In this document: one piece after another, positions 10,001-23,400 of the stretch
How positions within the stretch are numbered: the first letter of the stretch is position 1
Layout of the letters: the number at the start of each line of letters is the position of its first letter
Assembly (NCBI GenBank): GCA_008360975.2
Contig: CM039184.1
Coordinates: forward strand, 53,472,797-53,536,796
Origin: Lichenostomus cassidix
Taxonomy: Eukaryota; Chordata; Aves; Passeriformes; Meliphagidae
DNA: 64,000 bases
Reading direction: 5' to 3'
Position numbers and translations under genes: made by a program
The notes under the pieces: generated by a model
The model's database searches: none
Seen by the model: the letters and a program-made list of their open reading frames with translations, nothing else
What the model was told of the DNA's origin: nothing

Positions 10001-13000
10001 TGTCATGTGCTGTCCCTTGTGCTGCCAGGTACTTGCATTGCTTCTTGCAGTCTACCCAAGGAAAAAGGGAAAAGGGAATGTGAGCAGCTCCACTGACATT
10101 TCCCAACTTTCAGTCTGAGTGAGCTACCCAGAAATATGCTGAATCTGGCAACCATAGCTTAAAGCACTATGATGCTAATAATAATGTTACTTATAGTATT
10201 TTAAAATACTTTTTTCCCCCTAGATTTATTGAAGGAAACAAAATTGAAACCATTTCAAGAAATGCATTTCGTGGCCTTCGTGACCTGACTCACCTGTAAG
10301 TTATTTAACACTTGGTAGAGTAACTTCTACTTGAACAAAACTCCTCTGAGACACCACTGGTTTTCCTGCCACACAGAAAACCTCTCTTCCCTCTGTGTGT
10401 CAGCTTCCTCCTGCTGTCAACACCATGCCCTCCATAAATTAAAACCCAGCCTTAGAGCAATTCCTGCCCGGGCAGCACTGCCACTCGTTGGGCTGCTGGT
10501 GTGCAGGCACAGCTCAGGCTGAGGTGCCATTGGCACCCCCAGTGCTGCTCTGGTGTCACCACACTACACTGCCTACTCATGATTAACATTCCTGCTTCTG
10601 TCAGCATGCTCAGTGGCTGCTCTGTGGGTTACATTTGCACCTGGGCAAAAAAAAAAAAAAGCTTTAAATATTTTACATTTATGTGAACTTCAAGCAATCT
10701 TCATTTTTGAATGAGAATAATTAATGCCTGTTCCTGGTAACTACTAACAGTGCCAGTGGCTGGACAGTATTGGATAATTAACAACCTGTAAGTGAGCTCA
10801 GACTTGGTAAGAATTGCAAGATACGAGATAGAAAGGATATTAAGCCTTAACTTTCTTTTCTAGTTCTTTGGCCAATAACCATCTCAAGGCTCTGCCAAGG
10901 GATGTCTTCAGCGATTTAGATTCTTTAATTGAACTGTAAGTAAAATGAGAACATTTCTATTGGCTGCCTGCTTCTGTCACTCTTGCTCTCAGTTTTAGTT
11001 TCTGGGTGTGTGATGCTGTACCTGGTATCTGCACAGAAAGAGAAAAGGTGTATTTTTTTGTTCTAGTTTTTCTCATTTTATAATTGTTTGCTTGATAGAC
11101 TCCTCTAAAGTAACTGTAATTTCTTAAATCACTGTTGCTTCTTGTGATGTTGTACACAGTGTGTGTTATTGTACTTCTTTCTGATGTCTCATGTAAATTG
11201 TGTTTTAGGGAAAGGGAGACAATGAATTTCAAAACTACATTTTTCCCCATTATTGTTGCATGTATTCCCTGAGATTATTTTAGTAAAAATTATTAATTTT
11301 TTAAAAATAAACCTTTTTTCCTTGTTTTTGTGCAGTTGTAGCACATTGCTGATATTCTGTCAGTATTTCCCTGTATAACTAGGATTTCCCATTTTTGGCC
11401 TGGCTCTTCCAAACAGCAAAGTAAAATCATAAGCCACAGAAATTGCCAAAGGATCAAAGAACGAGTAGAGTGCTGAAATTGCACATACATTAGTAGAAAG
11501 AAGTTAAATTGACTCTACATCAGCAGCAATTCAAAAAATACAAGTCTTACATTTGTATTTTGCGCCTGCAAGGCTGCTCTGTCAACCAGCAGCACTGGAA
11601 CAATTCAGGGAAGGAATGGGATTTATCAGCAGCAAATGGTGCAGAGGATGTTTGTGGCAGACAACCTGAGTGTCAGGATGTATTATTTTACAGTCCTCAT
11701 CCTAGGAAAACTTACCAAAAAAGTAACTTCACATGCGAATCACAATGCTCTATTACTATGATTATGTATGACCTGAGACTAATACAGTTTTTCAAAAAAC
11801 TCAGTGAAAGAGAGCTCATAATAGAAGGGTCCAAATGAAACTTAAGAAACGTCGCTGTTATCAGTTCAGAACAATTCAAGGATACTCAGATATTTTGAAA
11901 TTCAGCATGTCAAGGTGATAACAGTTCTGTAGTACTCATATTGCTATCAACGTTTTCAAATATGTTTATTTCTGTGTGTTTTTTTAGAGATTTAAGGGGA
12001 AATAAATTTGAGTGTGACTGCAAAGCCAAGTGGTTGTTTTTGTGGTTAAAGATGACAAATTCCACTGTTTCTGATGTCCTGTGTATTGGTCCAGCAGAAT
12101 ATCAGGATAAGAAGTTAAATGATGTGACAAGTTTTGATTATGAATGCACCACTACAGGTATTCAGAATGTATATTTCTAAGCACACTACAAATGGTTAAA
12201 TATCAGCAGTTTAGATGATACCCTTTTGCTTCTGTGAGCATGACCTGGGGGGAGGAAAGGGTTACATACAAAGCACTTCCAAGTACTAGAACAAGTACAA
12301 AATGGGAAAATTACATTTCGAAGCCAAAGTAAGTACTGAGTTTTTATTTGGATTAAGTGCTAATGGGAGAAGAGCTCTGACTATTCATATTCCAAAAGAC
12401 TTGATTATGACTCAATTTGTGGCTTAATTTTCATCACAGAATGCTTTCTATTAAATGGAGTAATGCCATATAGTTATGGCAGATGAGCTTCCGAAAATCT
12501 CTGTATTTCACAGAAAGCAATGAAAATAAATTCAATATATCTGGCTATATCTGTTATCTTTATTTGATAAATCATGATTTATTAGCATCAAATGTGGTGG
12601 CAATAGTGCCAAGTTCTTCATGGAACTCCATTAAGTTGAAGAGAAAAGTCCAATAATATTCTGACTACTGTCTTGCTTAGGATCTTGATTTTCTTTTTTA
12701 GGTAATGTAAAGCATGCTGAAGGGAGTGACAAAAAATTTGCATGTGGTTATGCTTATATTTTATGACCAAACTGCGGCAGTTACCTATCTTTAAATACAG
12801 TCACATCATATAACTGAAAATATCAGTTGCAAGTATTGTTTTTCATCTTTTTTAAATAGAATGTCAGCACTCTGCTGTTTTTCTAGACAGTAATATCAAA
12901 GGTGTGCAAGTTCTCATCTGTCATCAAGTCAGTCATTATTATTAAAAGACAACAGAAAAGTTGATTACTAGTAATGCAAAACAAAATTTCAGGAAAGGTA

Positions 13001-16000
13001 TGAAAGGTGCTTCGATGGCAGTATGTGAAGGAAAGGAGAATGAACTAGGAATTCAAAATTATGTCAGAAGAGCAGCAGAGGTAAAGTGCAATAATCTGCT
13101 GCATAAAAGGATGTCAAACACAGGAGGGCAATTAAGTTTAGAACAGTACCAAGGTTACATTCCCATGTCTGCCAAATCACCGAGAGGCAGCAGTGCAAAG
13201 TAAAAGCAGGCTTTATTTCATTGCAATCTGGTTTAAGCAATTGTGTAGCACTAACAGGGCACAAGAGAAAGACTTGCCAGGTCCTCATACCTATCCTGAT
13301 CTACCTGCTCTCTGTCACCTTTTTGTACCTAGGTTGTAAAGTTGCTACAGGCAATACTCACCCTTAGCATTGTCCCTTTGTCTGCTGTAAGCAAAATTAG
13401 ACCAAGCATAAATCTAATTTCATGTGCTGTAGAGCTTTTGGGGACTGAAGGCATTCCATGGGGCAAAGATTGCCCAGCTGAATATTTGCTCCAATGCCCT
13501 CAGAGAAGTGCTCCCACAGCACAGCGTGTTGTGTATGACCTTGGTGGTCTGTGGTGTCAGGCCACTGCTGCTTTCTCTTTCTCTGCCATTGCCTCTTCCA
13601 GATCCAAAGGGAGTGTAAATATACCCATATTCATTCCTTGAGGATTGAATGGTCACAGGTTTAGGCTTACAATGTACTCTGAAATAAAGCAACATACCCC
13701 ATAGGTGTATTCTCCTTTCCAAGCCAGTGATGGGCAGGGTTCTGCAAAGCTCCATCATTTGTGTTAGTCTTTTGTATAGTATTTCCCTCCTTTGCCAGGT
13801 GGGATCAGACTTTCCATAATTTCTGGTCTCCAGTACTCTGTGTCATGACTGGATGCAGGATGTGGTAACAAAGCAGTTTGCTTGGTAAAATGTGTGTCTC
13901 GTTGGCTCAATCAGCTCATTGCATCAGCTGAACTGCTACGATGGTAACAGGAGAGATGGAAAGAGGTGCTGCCAAATTTTTTTTTTAAAGGCAAAGAACA
14001 AAATGATCCCATTGTTTCTTCACAGAGAAAGTGATTGACAGTGTTGATGACCTGCACTTTTAACTCTTTTTATGATAGCATCTGTCTTTTCCATTTCTCA
14101 GTGCTTGCATCATGGAAGCAGGTTAAGCCATTTCACTTCATTTCTTGTCTTTCTTCCTCAATAGTGTGTGAGGGGGCTGTGCTGCGGGGCAACATGTAAT
14201 TCACTTTCAGGAGACTGGAAAACAGGTCTTGGGCTCCCACAGCCACTGGAAACAGGCTGTGTCCATGCCTGGAACCTGCTTTGCCCAGACCTGCAGGCAC
14301 GGATCATCTCACTGAGCTTTGGAAGCTTGTTTTCCCCTTTTTTACCTTTGTCTTCTGGAGGTGGTCCTCTCTTTCCCTGCTGTCTGGAAGGGAGGTAGTT
14401 TGCAGATTAATAAATACCTGCTCCATTCTTGCTCCTGTGCTGGAGATGTCCTGTAGTGGGAGAAGGGAAGGATGGTAAACATTCCCTGCTGGCACACCCA
14501 GGTCCTGGGTAGCCTCAGGTGGAGTAGAAGTATCCATTGCAGGGAAGAAGGGATGTGAGGAGAGTGGGGCTGAATCACAGGATGCAGTTTTGGAGCAGCT
14601 GCCCAAACAGATAATCACTCCCATTTTTCCTTCGTGTCCTCCTGTGTTCCCTGCACTCTCCTCCTTTCCTGTGCCAGCATCAGTGCTCCTGTGTACTGGG
14701 ATCAGCCAGAGTGAGGGCTGCCAGAAGGAAAATCAGCCCAATAAAAGTGTTGGGTCCCTCACCCCTGATGCCAGTTCAACCACAGAGGGAGCAGAGGTGA
14801 AATGAAGGACTAGAGGACAGGGGGAAGCCCCCACTCTCAGCCAGCAGGAAACAGCATGAAAACCATGTGTCTTGAGACAGGGAGAGCAAAACTGGGTATG
14901 GGGTGGGACGGAGAGAGGTTCAGCTCTTGCAGCCAGCAGCACGGTGGAAAGTGTCCTTTTCCCTCTCCCATCCAGAGAATCCAACTTAAAAGAGAAAAAT
15001 GTTGGAAAAGGGCTCTCCCCCCCAATCCTGTATTTACTGTACTAGTTCTTTCTAACATTACAGCAAAGAAATGTATGTAGAACTAAATCAAGCCCCCAGG
15101 GCCTAAACTTTTGGCAAGCCTGATGTGGCAGCAACTTTCTACTGGGTAGCTCTGTCCTACATTACAGTCTGGCATTCCCAGCTGGTGCCAGAAGCAGCTT
15201 TTATTGCTTTTTACTGATTACAAATTATTTTCCTACCCATTTTTACAAACAGGCTGTTTTAAAACAAAATTGAAATTTGTTTCAATTCACGTATTCCCCC
15301 AAAGCGTTTCATAACTGTTCAGATTTCAGGAGATGTCATTTTAGGATTAGTTTTTTGGACTTTTTTCCCCTCAAGATCTTAAACATATTTTTATTTTCTG
15401 TGACTGTATCTGCTATTGCTCCATCCTTTAGCTACCTTTCGTAACTGGTCAGTTACTTTTACTTTCTGCATACTTCAGTGTCAGTTTTCCCCAGCCCTTT
15501 TAGTTTTCCAGTGAGAATGAAGATAACTTTCTTGTTTGCCTACCAGTATTTATGAACCAAGCCCAAACTCTGTTTATAATAGTCCCTCGAAGAATAAAGA
15601 CTGTCATTTCTTTCACAGCTGTGGAATCTGCTCTGTTTGTTTAATGGCAGTCATCTATCTTTATTCTCCAGAAGTGTAACTCCTCAAGGGCAAGGCTTTC
15701 AAGCATGCAGAAACAGAGGGTTTTTCATTCAGCAGCAATTATTTCATAATGCACCAAAATAAGGGACTCGAGTGAGGACTTAATTACCATTTCACCAAAA
15801 TCCCTGGATGCTCAGGCCCTTCCAACGTAGCAGTGCATGGTGAAGGCATGTAGCAAATGGAGCTTAAAACAGAGCAGTGTGTGGTTCTGCAGAAAAGTAC
15901 CACCATAGGGAAGATGCCTTTCCTTTTCTACATATCTTTATCCATATATTACTTCAATGCAGGCCTCCTGCCACATTTTAGACACAAGTGCTTTATCAAC

Positions 16001-19000
16001 TTTGCTACACCATGTTTGTTTTTTTTCTGATAATAGTGATCTGGCACAGCTGTCTGGTCAAAGATCCAGTTCAGACACAAGTCTCCTCACTTTGCCTGAG
16101 ATTAGCTCTGTGGTGACTGCTGACTTAGCCCTGGGTGAATTTTCAAATTAAATCAAAAAAGGCACATAATTTTTGAGGAAAAAAGTCTTTAATTTTGGAG
16201 TTACACTCCTAATCTTTACAGGTTGCTCCAATTCCTCAGTCTTATTGTCTAGGATAAGTTTTCCACTGGATAGTAATTTTCAGGTTGGTTGTATTTTATG
16301 CCTAAACTACATTACAATGCCCCATAAAACATTATGTTAACTGAGTTTTTGATTACACCATTTTGTCTATGGTCTAGGCAAAATGGGGTTATCCCCAGGC
16401 AAACTTGAGATATCATTTCACTTTCTGCCTGGTTTAGCATAACACAAATTGCTAGTGATTAAATTTGCATGACTTAAGATGTTATTGGACTTCAGCTGGT
16501 AGTTGCTATCTCTCAGCTTGAATGTGATTCTAGCAAGGCCATTTCACTTGACGGGAAAGCAACTTCCAGCTGTGGGGAAAGAGACTTCTCTCTCTATTTC
16601 ACCGACAGTAGCCAGCCTAGCTGGAAAATCTGAATTATTTCACTATTTACATATTTGGTCTCCTTGACAAACACATTTCCAGGGGACAGCTCATGATACC
16701 TAAAGCAGGAGACGCTTTCCCTGTTGCTGCATGCCTAATGTGAGCACTGACGCTGCCATGATAGTGTTCTACAAAATCCAAAGTATTTAGCTCATTTTTC
16801 AGTGTAAATCATTCTAATCAGTGACCACTTACTCTGTGTTTTCAGCAAGGATGTATCCTAACTGTTGTAAATGTCTGTTTCTAGATTTTGTTGTCCACCA
16901 GATTTTGCCCTACCAGTCAGTTTCAGTGGATACGTTCAACTCAAAGAATGATGTGTTTGTAGCCATTGCACAGCCCAGCATGGAGAACTGCATGGTGCTG
17001 GAGTGGGATCACATTGAAATGAATTTCAGGAGTTATGACAATATCACAGGTAAATGAACACTGGGATTTCAGTCACTGATGAGCTGTTGGCATTTCGCAA
17101 GGATAAAATTTGTAGATGGAACCAGTTTTTTGGGGTTTGTCCTGAATTTCTGTTGAATTTAGCTGATCAAAGTGAGTGGTGTTTGGACATGAGTGACTCC
17201 ATGGAGTAGTGCATCTTGTTAGTACATGTACATTTAACCTTACTGTAGCACACAAACTAGGCTTTTTTTGTTCAATCTTGTAAATTTCTCTGAAGGCACA
17301 AACACTTGCTGTGAATGTCACACCATAGCCCAGCTTAGCACTCACTGCCTCAATCACACAGCTAGTTAAAGCAGAAGCTGAGGGAACACTTGATCTTGCC
17401 AAAGTGCCTGCAAAACAGAATATAAAAATAATCCATTGCATGTAGAAAGAAACAGCTCTGAAGGATGCTTTTAGGGTGAGCTGACCAGGAAGCCCATAAA
17501 AACAAAAGAAATATTTAAACTGTGGTTGTTACCTAGGGAGATGTGCTGTAAAACTTCCACATTTACTTTCAATTTACAAACATGCTCATTTAACATCTTG
17601 GCCAGATTACTGATCAGACAAAAAGCCTGTGTGGATGCCAGGTGATGTTCTAATGCTGATTTTCTAACAACTGTTCTGTCCCCAACCAACACTTGTGGTG
17701 CTCAGTCACACCTTGACAGCCGAGTCTTTAGAGCTGTTATCCACTGCCTGATTTGCCAGATACTCCAAGCCAGAGGTTTTGAAGACTCAGGAGTTAAATT
17801 TAGCCATGGAGCATCTTTCCCTCCTGTTCCTGGTTGTGTGGGATAGATTATTTTTTCCCTTACATTTTGGGAGACATAGGGTATGCTGTGTCCTCACCTG
17901 GTGTTGAATTCTACAAAGGCAGCAAGCACTTACCTCCTCAGATCAGCTCTGTGTGTCACTAACAAAAGTTTACAAGAAGCTACCCCTCTTTCAGGAGATT
18001 TTGGAAATGCTAAATGTTGCTTTTTAAAGTTTCATTGTGTTTTGGTAGATTAGGGTAAAATACATACCAATGGATGTAAACTGAGAAGTCAACAGCCCAG
18101 AGAGAGATAGCTGAGCCCTAGAAAAGCTCTGGAAATGAAATTGAGAGTTTGAGTCATTTGCAAAGACAGCTGCCTTCCAGGTATATTTCACCTTACTCTG
18201 AATGACTTGATTGGGAGACATTTCTGCCAGGGACTTGTGTTCTCACTCCACACCCAGAGATTTTTCCCTGAAGGTCTGAGATTGAGCTGTGGACTCTGAA
18301 ATCTATGTGAGCCTGAGATTTTTGCCAGGGGACACAGGCACATAAAGTGCCTCCTGCAGAGCCTGAAGAGTGTTTTGTAGAGCTCTGGAGCCAGCTCCAC
18401 AGAGAATTTCACTATTTGCTGTATGCTTGGCATTTGGATATCTAAATTTAGCCCTTTACAACTTGGGCTTATGGAGCTGAGCTAGTTGTCAAGGTTGCCT
18501 TCACAGTGAACATGCAGAGAAAGGCATTGCTGTCCTCTGCAGAAGGAGACAGGAGACAGGTGAAAGCTCTTCTGGAGTGTGTTTTGACTCAGTTAGATCA
18601 GAAGGAGCCTGGATGATCAGCTCGAGCATCCATGCCTGTGCTGCAGATACCTTGCTGTACTTGAGATGAAGGTACTCCCAGCTCTCCTGCACTGGGAGAT
18701 GACAGATCATCCCAGGCCAGCTCTGGAAGCTGTGGGTAGGGACCAGCAGAGGAGCCAGGGCAAATCTCCTGCACTGACTGACCAAGCATACACTGGGGAA
18801 CTTGTGCAGGTATAGTTCTACTTAAACTGTGCTTCACAGAGGAATTCCTCTCCACTTCCAACAAAACCTAACGTAATTTTCTGGTTGTTACTTTTTTTGA
18901 TGTGGTTCTTGTGTAGTGTAACTTGACATTCTCAAAACAGACCATAACCTGATCTGATCTATCTGGCAACTGCAATATTCCTAAATATTTCTAGTTTAAC

Positions 19001-20408
19001 AAAATTTCAAGAATACCTAACAGAAACAACTGAGTTAGATTTATCTTTTTCATCCTGCTGTCAGATGATATATCCACAAGATGCATCAATATTTCTACGT
19101 ACAGAAGCAAAAAGCTGACTCTAAACCTTTTGGAGCAAGAAAAAGATACTAGATTTCATTCTTCTAGTTAAGATGGAAAGATAGAAATTACAAGAATAAG
19201 AGAATTTCAGATGTTTGACGAACAGCAAGATAAAATCTCTTGTCATTTTTAAATAATAAAATTTAGCTTAAATAATTGTTTTGGATATTAAGGGTCATGT
19301 GTTTGACCAACCAGAGAAATAAAACGTTTTTTTTAGAAAAAGGTATTAGCATTTTATGGTACATCATACTTACATACCTTGCACGGTGGGACAAGTCATC
19401 TCTGCAGTTATTGGGAAGCAAAGAGCTTGGAAAGACACTCTGATGGCATGTAGTAGAAGACAAAATTATGAGATGGTGCATGTTTAAAGAATAGGAGAGG
19501 TGATTTGGTAATGTTTGTGGTTTAAAAAGGTTGCTTTATGCTGTGCTAATACATGTGTTGTTCTGTGTTTTTTTTTTCTTTGGGCAATAGGTCAGTCTAT
19601 AGTGGGATGTAAAGCCATTCTTGTTGGAGACCAAGTCTTTGTGGTGGTGGCGCAGCTCTTCGGTGGCTCACACATTTACAAGTTTGATGAAAGCTGGACA
19701 AAATTTGTCAAATTCCAGGATATTGAAGTATCTCGCATTTCCAAGCCAAATGATATAGAGCTTTTTGAGATAGACAGTGAAATGTTTTTTGTCATAGCAG
19801 ATAGCTCTAAAGCAGGTTTGTCAACAGTGTATAAGTGGAATAACAAAGGATTTTATTCGTATCAGTCCCTTCATGAGTGGTTCAGGGACACTGATGCTGA
19901 GTTTCTCGATATAGATGGGAAATCACATTTAATCCTCTCTAGCCGTTCTCAGGTGCCCATTATACTTCAGTGGAACAAAGCCTCCAAAAAGTTTGTCCCA
20001 CATGGTGAAATCCCCAACATGGAGGATGTCTTGGCTGTGAAGAGTTTCAGGATGCAAGATGACCTATACATCACACTCACGAGATTCATTGGTGACTCCA
20101 GAGTTATGAAATGGAATAGCAAACAGTTTGTGGAGATACAGGCTCTTCCATCCCGAGGAGCCATGACACTGCAGCCTTTCTCCTTCAAGAACAATCACTA
20201 TCTAGCCTTGGGAAGTGACTATACCTTCTCCCAGATTTACCAGTGGGATGGTGAAAAGAAGCTATTCAGATTATTTAAAGAGATCTACGTGCAAGCACCA
20301 CGATCTTTCACAGCTGTGTCAACAGATCGAAGAGATTTTTTCTTTGCCTCTAGTTTTAAAGGAAACACTCAAATATTTGAACATATCACCATTGACTTGA
20401 GTTTATGA
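3754..20408 (+). CDS. LGI2: LGI2 gene, complete coding span (8 exons joined)
   Basis: Joined coding exons are 3754-3935, 4026-4097, 6988-7059, 10224-10295, 10864-10935, 11988-12157, 16885-17049 and 19591-20408, giving 1623 nt, 540 residues plus TGA. Every intron is GT-AG and the phases agree throughout. The product has a signal peptide (about 1-25), an LRRNT cysteine cluster (C31, C35, C37, C44), four 24-residue leucine-rich repeats (about 61-157), an LRRCT cap (C166, C168, C189, C210) and EPTP propeller repeats (about 214-540). Sequons are visible at N65, N181 and N266. Paralogues LGI1, LGI3 and LGI4 share this architecture, but residue matches recalled for LGI2 and the downstream CCDC149 neighbour favour LGI2. 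The family is secreted and binds ADAM22/ADAM23/ADAM11-type receptors at neuronal surfaces. Truncated LGI2 is known to cause juvenile epilepsy in Lagotto Romagnolo dogs. The start is chosen by the signal peptide and a strong Kozak context (G at -3, G at +4). Confidence 0.96.
3936..4025 (+). other. LGI2 intron 1 (90 nt, GC-rich)
   Basis: A very short GT-AG intron: donor GTGAGT, a GC-rich body, and a pyrimidine tract CTCTTTTTCCAG. It is close to the lower size limit for efficient vertebrate splicing and lies entirely within or at the edge of the CpG island. Confidence 0.9.
4026..4097 (+). CDS. LGI2: LGI2 coding exon 2 (LRR 1)
   Basis: A 72-nt exon, phase 2 at both ends, preceded by TCTTTTTCCAG and followed by GTAAGT. 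It encodes one leucine-rich repeat, including [20 protein letters not shown], with an N-glycosylation sequon NGT. It is separated from exon 1 by only 90 nt. Confidence 0.96.
4098..6987 (+). other. LGI2 intron 2
   Basis: GT-AG intron. I see no exon, RNA gene or clear transposon inside it. Open frames here (for example on the minus strand around 5265-5600 and plus around 5425-5667) lack domain character and are treated as chance frames. Confidence 0.8.
6988..7059 (+). CDS. LGI2: LGI2 coding exon 3 (LRR 2)
   Basis: A 72-nt phase 2-2 exon between TTTTCAG and GTAAGT. It encodes a leucine-rich repeat including [19 protein letters not shown], which is highly typical of LGI2. Confidence 0.96.
7060..10223 (+). 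other. LGI2 intron 3, with an AT-rich tract
   Basis: GT-AG intron. A strongly AT-rich low-complexity segment lies at about 7530-7680 (repeated TAAATAAATA and TTATTTATATTATTA-like words). No coding exon or RNA gene was recognised in the remainder. Confidence 0.75.
7530..7680. repeat. AT-rich low-complexity tract
   Basis: About 150 bp composed almost wholly of A and T, with overlapping AATTAATTATAAATAAATAA-like words. It lies in LGI2 intron 3 and has no coding character. Confidence 0.75.
10224..10295 (+). CDS. LGI2: LGI2 coding exon 4 (LRR 3)
   Basis: A 72-nt phase 2-2 exon between TTTTTTCCCCCTAG and GTAAGT. It encodes a leucine-rich repeat containing [20 protein letters not shown]. Confidence 0.96.
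10296..11987 (+). other. LGI2 introns 4 (10296-10863) and 5 (10936-11987)
   Basis: Both introns are GT-AG and flank exon 5. A 14-A run lies near 10647-10660 in intron 4. No other recognisable element is present. Confidence 0.8.
10864..10935 (+). CDS. LGI2: LGI2 coding exon 5 (LRR 4)
   Basis: A 72-nt phase 2-2 exon between CTTTTCTAG and GTAAGT. It encodes the last regular leucine-rich repeat, [20 protein letters not shown] and onward. Confidence 0.96.
11988..12157 (+). CDS. LGI2: LGI2 coding exon 6 (LRRCT cap)
   Basis: A 170-nt exon with acceptor TTTTTTTAG and donor GTATTC. It begins with one base completing a Leu codon and leaves in phase 1. It encodes the C-terminal cysteine cap of the LRR domain: [20 protein letters not shown], then a conserved NST sequon (N181) and C189 and C210. 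The 170-nt length suits the LGI family. Confidence 0.96.
12158..16884 (+). other. LGI2 intron 6 (largest intron)
   Basis: A 4.7-kb GT-AG intron. Moderate-length open frames (for example plus 13342-13641 and minus 14304-14624) show no domain or splice logic. No CR1 or LTR signature was recognised. Confidence 0.75.
16885..17049 (+). CDS. LGI2: LGI2 coding exon 7 (first EPTP repeat)
   Basis: A 165-nt phase 1-1 exon with acceptor TGTTTCTAG and donor GTAAAT. It encodes the start of the EPTP propeller: [20 protein letters not shown] onward, ending at the NIT sequon (N266). An open frame continues upstream of the acceptor to an ATG at 16821, but those codons are intronic. Confidence 0.95.
17050..19590 (+). 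other. LGI2 intron 7
   Basis: A 2.5-kb GT-AG intron between the two EPTP exons. No gene or named repeat was recognised. Confidence 0.8.
19591..20408 (+). CDS. LGI2: LGI2 coding exon 8 (terminal, EPTP repeats and stop)
   Basis: The terminal exon follows TTTGGGCAATAG and supplies 818 coding nt to TGA at 20406-20408. It encodes about 272 residues holding the remaining EPTP blades, for example [38 protein letters not shown] and the C-terminal EHITIDLSL. The frame is intact with no stops, so the gene looks functional. The open frame extends 5' into the intron to an ATG at 19515, but the AG acceptor and family alignment place the exon boundary at 19591. Confidence 0.97.
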
Positions 20409-23400
20409 AAAGCTGCTGGAGTGAAATTTATGTAGAATGACATTTATACACAAACAAAACAAAAAGAGACCTTTCCAAAAACAGGTGCACCTATGGAGTA
20501 TGATGACATTTTCTGAACTTTTCAAACTTGCATATTAATCAGGGACTGCATTTACATGGTTACTGCATGACATGTCCATTTTATCCTTTTTCAAAGACAC
20601 TTTGCAATCTGCAGTCATTCAAAGAGGAGTGCTGTGCATTAGGATTAATGTTGACATCTAAGAGAATTATTTAAATTTTATCCAGAAAACTACCTTGAGT
20701 TGAGCATCTCATAAAGAAAGTGAAGAGTAAGCCATACAAAGCATAAAAATTATCTTGACTCCTAAACTAATGCTCCAGTAATGAAAGTTTTAATATTATA
20801 GCTAATTCTTCATGGTTGCTGATGAGTTATAAAGGCAAGCAGGAGCATTCCAGAATACACTGAGCTCTCTCTTCAATGTCGGTCTCTCTGATTCATAGTA
20901 AATCCAAGGCATCATTTTAATTCATTGTAGACTGAAGGGAAAGTCAAAATCTATTGCCATTTTTCTTCCATTATTCACTTTTTTCAGCAACAAATTGTGC
21001 ATAACAAGTGGCCCAGCCCACAGTAACTAGGTAGCCAGGAAAAGAAGTGTGTCACTTCAGGACTGTGAGATCTTAAGAAGTTAACATAGACAGAAAATAC
21101 CAGAGGTCTGCATGGTGCAGTGAATGGGTCAATTACAAATCCCACCCACTCTCTGCTTTAATAGGTATTCCAGAAATCCATCCCATTTTGCCCTAATTCA
21201 TACTTTTCCCAATGATTCCCAGTAGATTCTGGGTGTTTGTTATTCTGTTGTGAACTCTCATTACAGAAGGCAGAGCTTAAGCTTTGCCTGAAACACATAT
21301 CTGCATTGACACACTCACTCCATGTTGCAGCTCCTCTGTACACCATGAGGTGATTTATTGTCTAGAGTTCCCCCACACCCCCAAGCACAGCTCATAAGCA
21401 ATAAATTCAGGTTTGGGACATCAAAGTTGTGTTTGGGGATTCCTCCTTCTGGCTGAAGTCTAACTGTGACTTCAGTATCACCAAGTCATTTGAAACTGAG
21501 CAGTTGGGACTGTTCAAGACTAGAGCTAATCCTGCCTCCAAGAGGGATTTCCACAGGGTGAGTCCAGGCTTTTGCCACGTTGCCAATCCACTGAAGGTTA
21601 AACAGGAAGATGTGGACAGACTGTGCTGCATTGGTGTTTTGGGTGGTTACAAACCAAGGCATTCAGTCATCCCAAACAGGGCAATCCTGGCATGCAGAGC
21701 CTCTCTCAGGATAACAGCAAGGAATTGTTTTACTGGAAAGGCTCTTTGCCACCCTTACCCAACAAATTGTGTATCAGAGCTCTTGTCTGTTCACTTACAC
21801 AACATATTTTTTAAGTTTTCATACCACTTAAACTACTAGGTGGTTTTATCATGTCTTGCTGTTTCACTGCTGCCTTGGATAATAGAGAGGTTTTGCATAA
21901 AGCAGGAGGAGCAAAGGAAGTTGTCCTTTATTCCTTCATACTTAGGGCTATCTCACCATCCTGCTGACTGAGTTTCACATTTTTTCCCTAGACATGTGAA
22001 ACATGAACTATTATCACAAACAGAGATGTTCTCCTAGGCTTTCCAGTATCCAAGATGGGAAGTGTGCTGCAGAAGAGGATTATGTATAAGAGCTCCCGTG
22101 AGGAGTCATAACCAACCAGTGATCTGGCATATCACAGTCTTCCCCAACTTTTGCCTCTCTGCTATGCAATGAAGTTATTACTGGCCTGTAAGAGATATAA
22201 CTTATTCTGATTTTAAATTGTGTGTTAGGGTTTTTTTCTTACAGAGGTGCTCAACCTGTCTTTGTTTTTAACTACACTGGCAACCTGGCCCATCCCACCC
22301 TCTGAAGTGTCAAGCGTTGCACTCCAAATCCCAGTGCAGGGTCAGTCCCAGTGGTTCAGTCAAGATGAGTAGATGCAAACCAACACTCTGCAGTAGGATT
22401 TTGCAATACCTCTCCTAGGATTAAGCTAATCAATCTGGCAAAACAAAGAAATTCACGTCTGCCAGCGAATGCAAATTCTTACCATGTTACCAGTTTACTT
22501 TTTAAAGCAGATATGGCTGGCAAGCAACGTTTATTTAGCCTATGTTGTCGGAGAGCACTTTGTATTGTTTTTCTGTCAAGCATGCAGGTTTAACCAGAGT
22601 TAGATATTCTGATGAGGATGGCATTTCTCAGTACATCAGCACTTCCTTTTAGGGCTCAGCAGTGAGTACTGGTCACTCAGGAAGGGGCATCATTCAGAGT
22701 GAAAAGCTAGAGAAATTGGATCCTTGAAGGGAAGCTGGAGGATGCTGGAAAAAGGCTTGTGTATTGAATACCAGGAGACTGTAATGTTTCAAGAGCCAAG
22801 GGGATTTTGAGACTTGGCTATCAAGTTGAATTAAATTAAAATGGTCTCTGCAGAGACAGGCTTAATAAAGAAGATAAAATGATCCACAGGAGTCTAGCTC
22901 GTTCACATGGGACCAGAAGAAGAGAGTGAGGGAAATGAATTCTGCGGGCAGGCTGCCGCTTCTGCTGAGCAGCTGTGCTGGATGGACAGAAAGCCCAGCT
23001 CAGCACCCCTCCCAGCTTCAGGAACAGCCTGGAGTCAGACACTGGCCTGCCTGTTCTGCTGAGGTCAAAGCAGCTAAGAGGGAGAATAAAAAGCACCAGT
23101 TGATTTAGGAAAGGTTATGGTACTTTTCACAGGATAAAACAAAGGCAGGATCTCAGATAGAGCCTTGTTTTGCTCTTTCTGCTCCCAAAGAAAAGCTGCA
23201 AGATGCAGGCATAAAAACAGACCACTAATCATTGAAAATACTTTCTGCCTTTCCAAATGCAACCACGGGTTTGTCTCCATGTCCTAAATCCTGTAATAGA
23301 AATTGTTTTGAATAGTAAATAAAATATGCATATCCATATATCCATGCAAATGTTAGACCATCAGGACAGTGAAAAAGGATAACAGAACATGCCACCGTTA

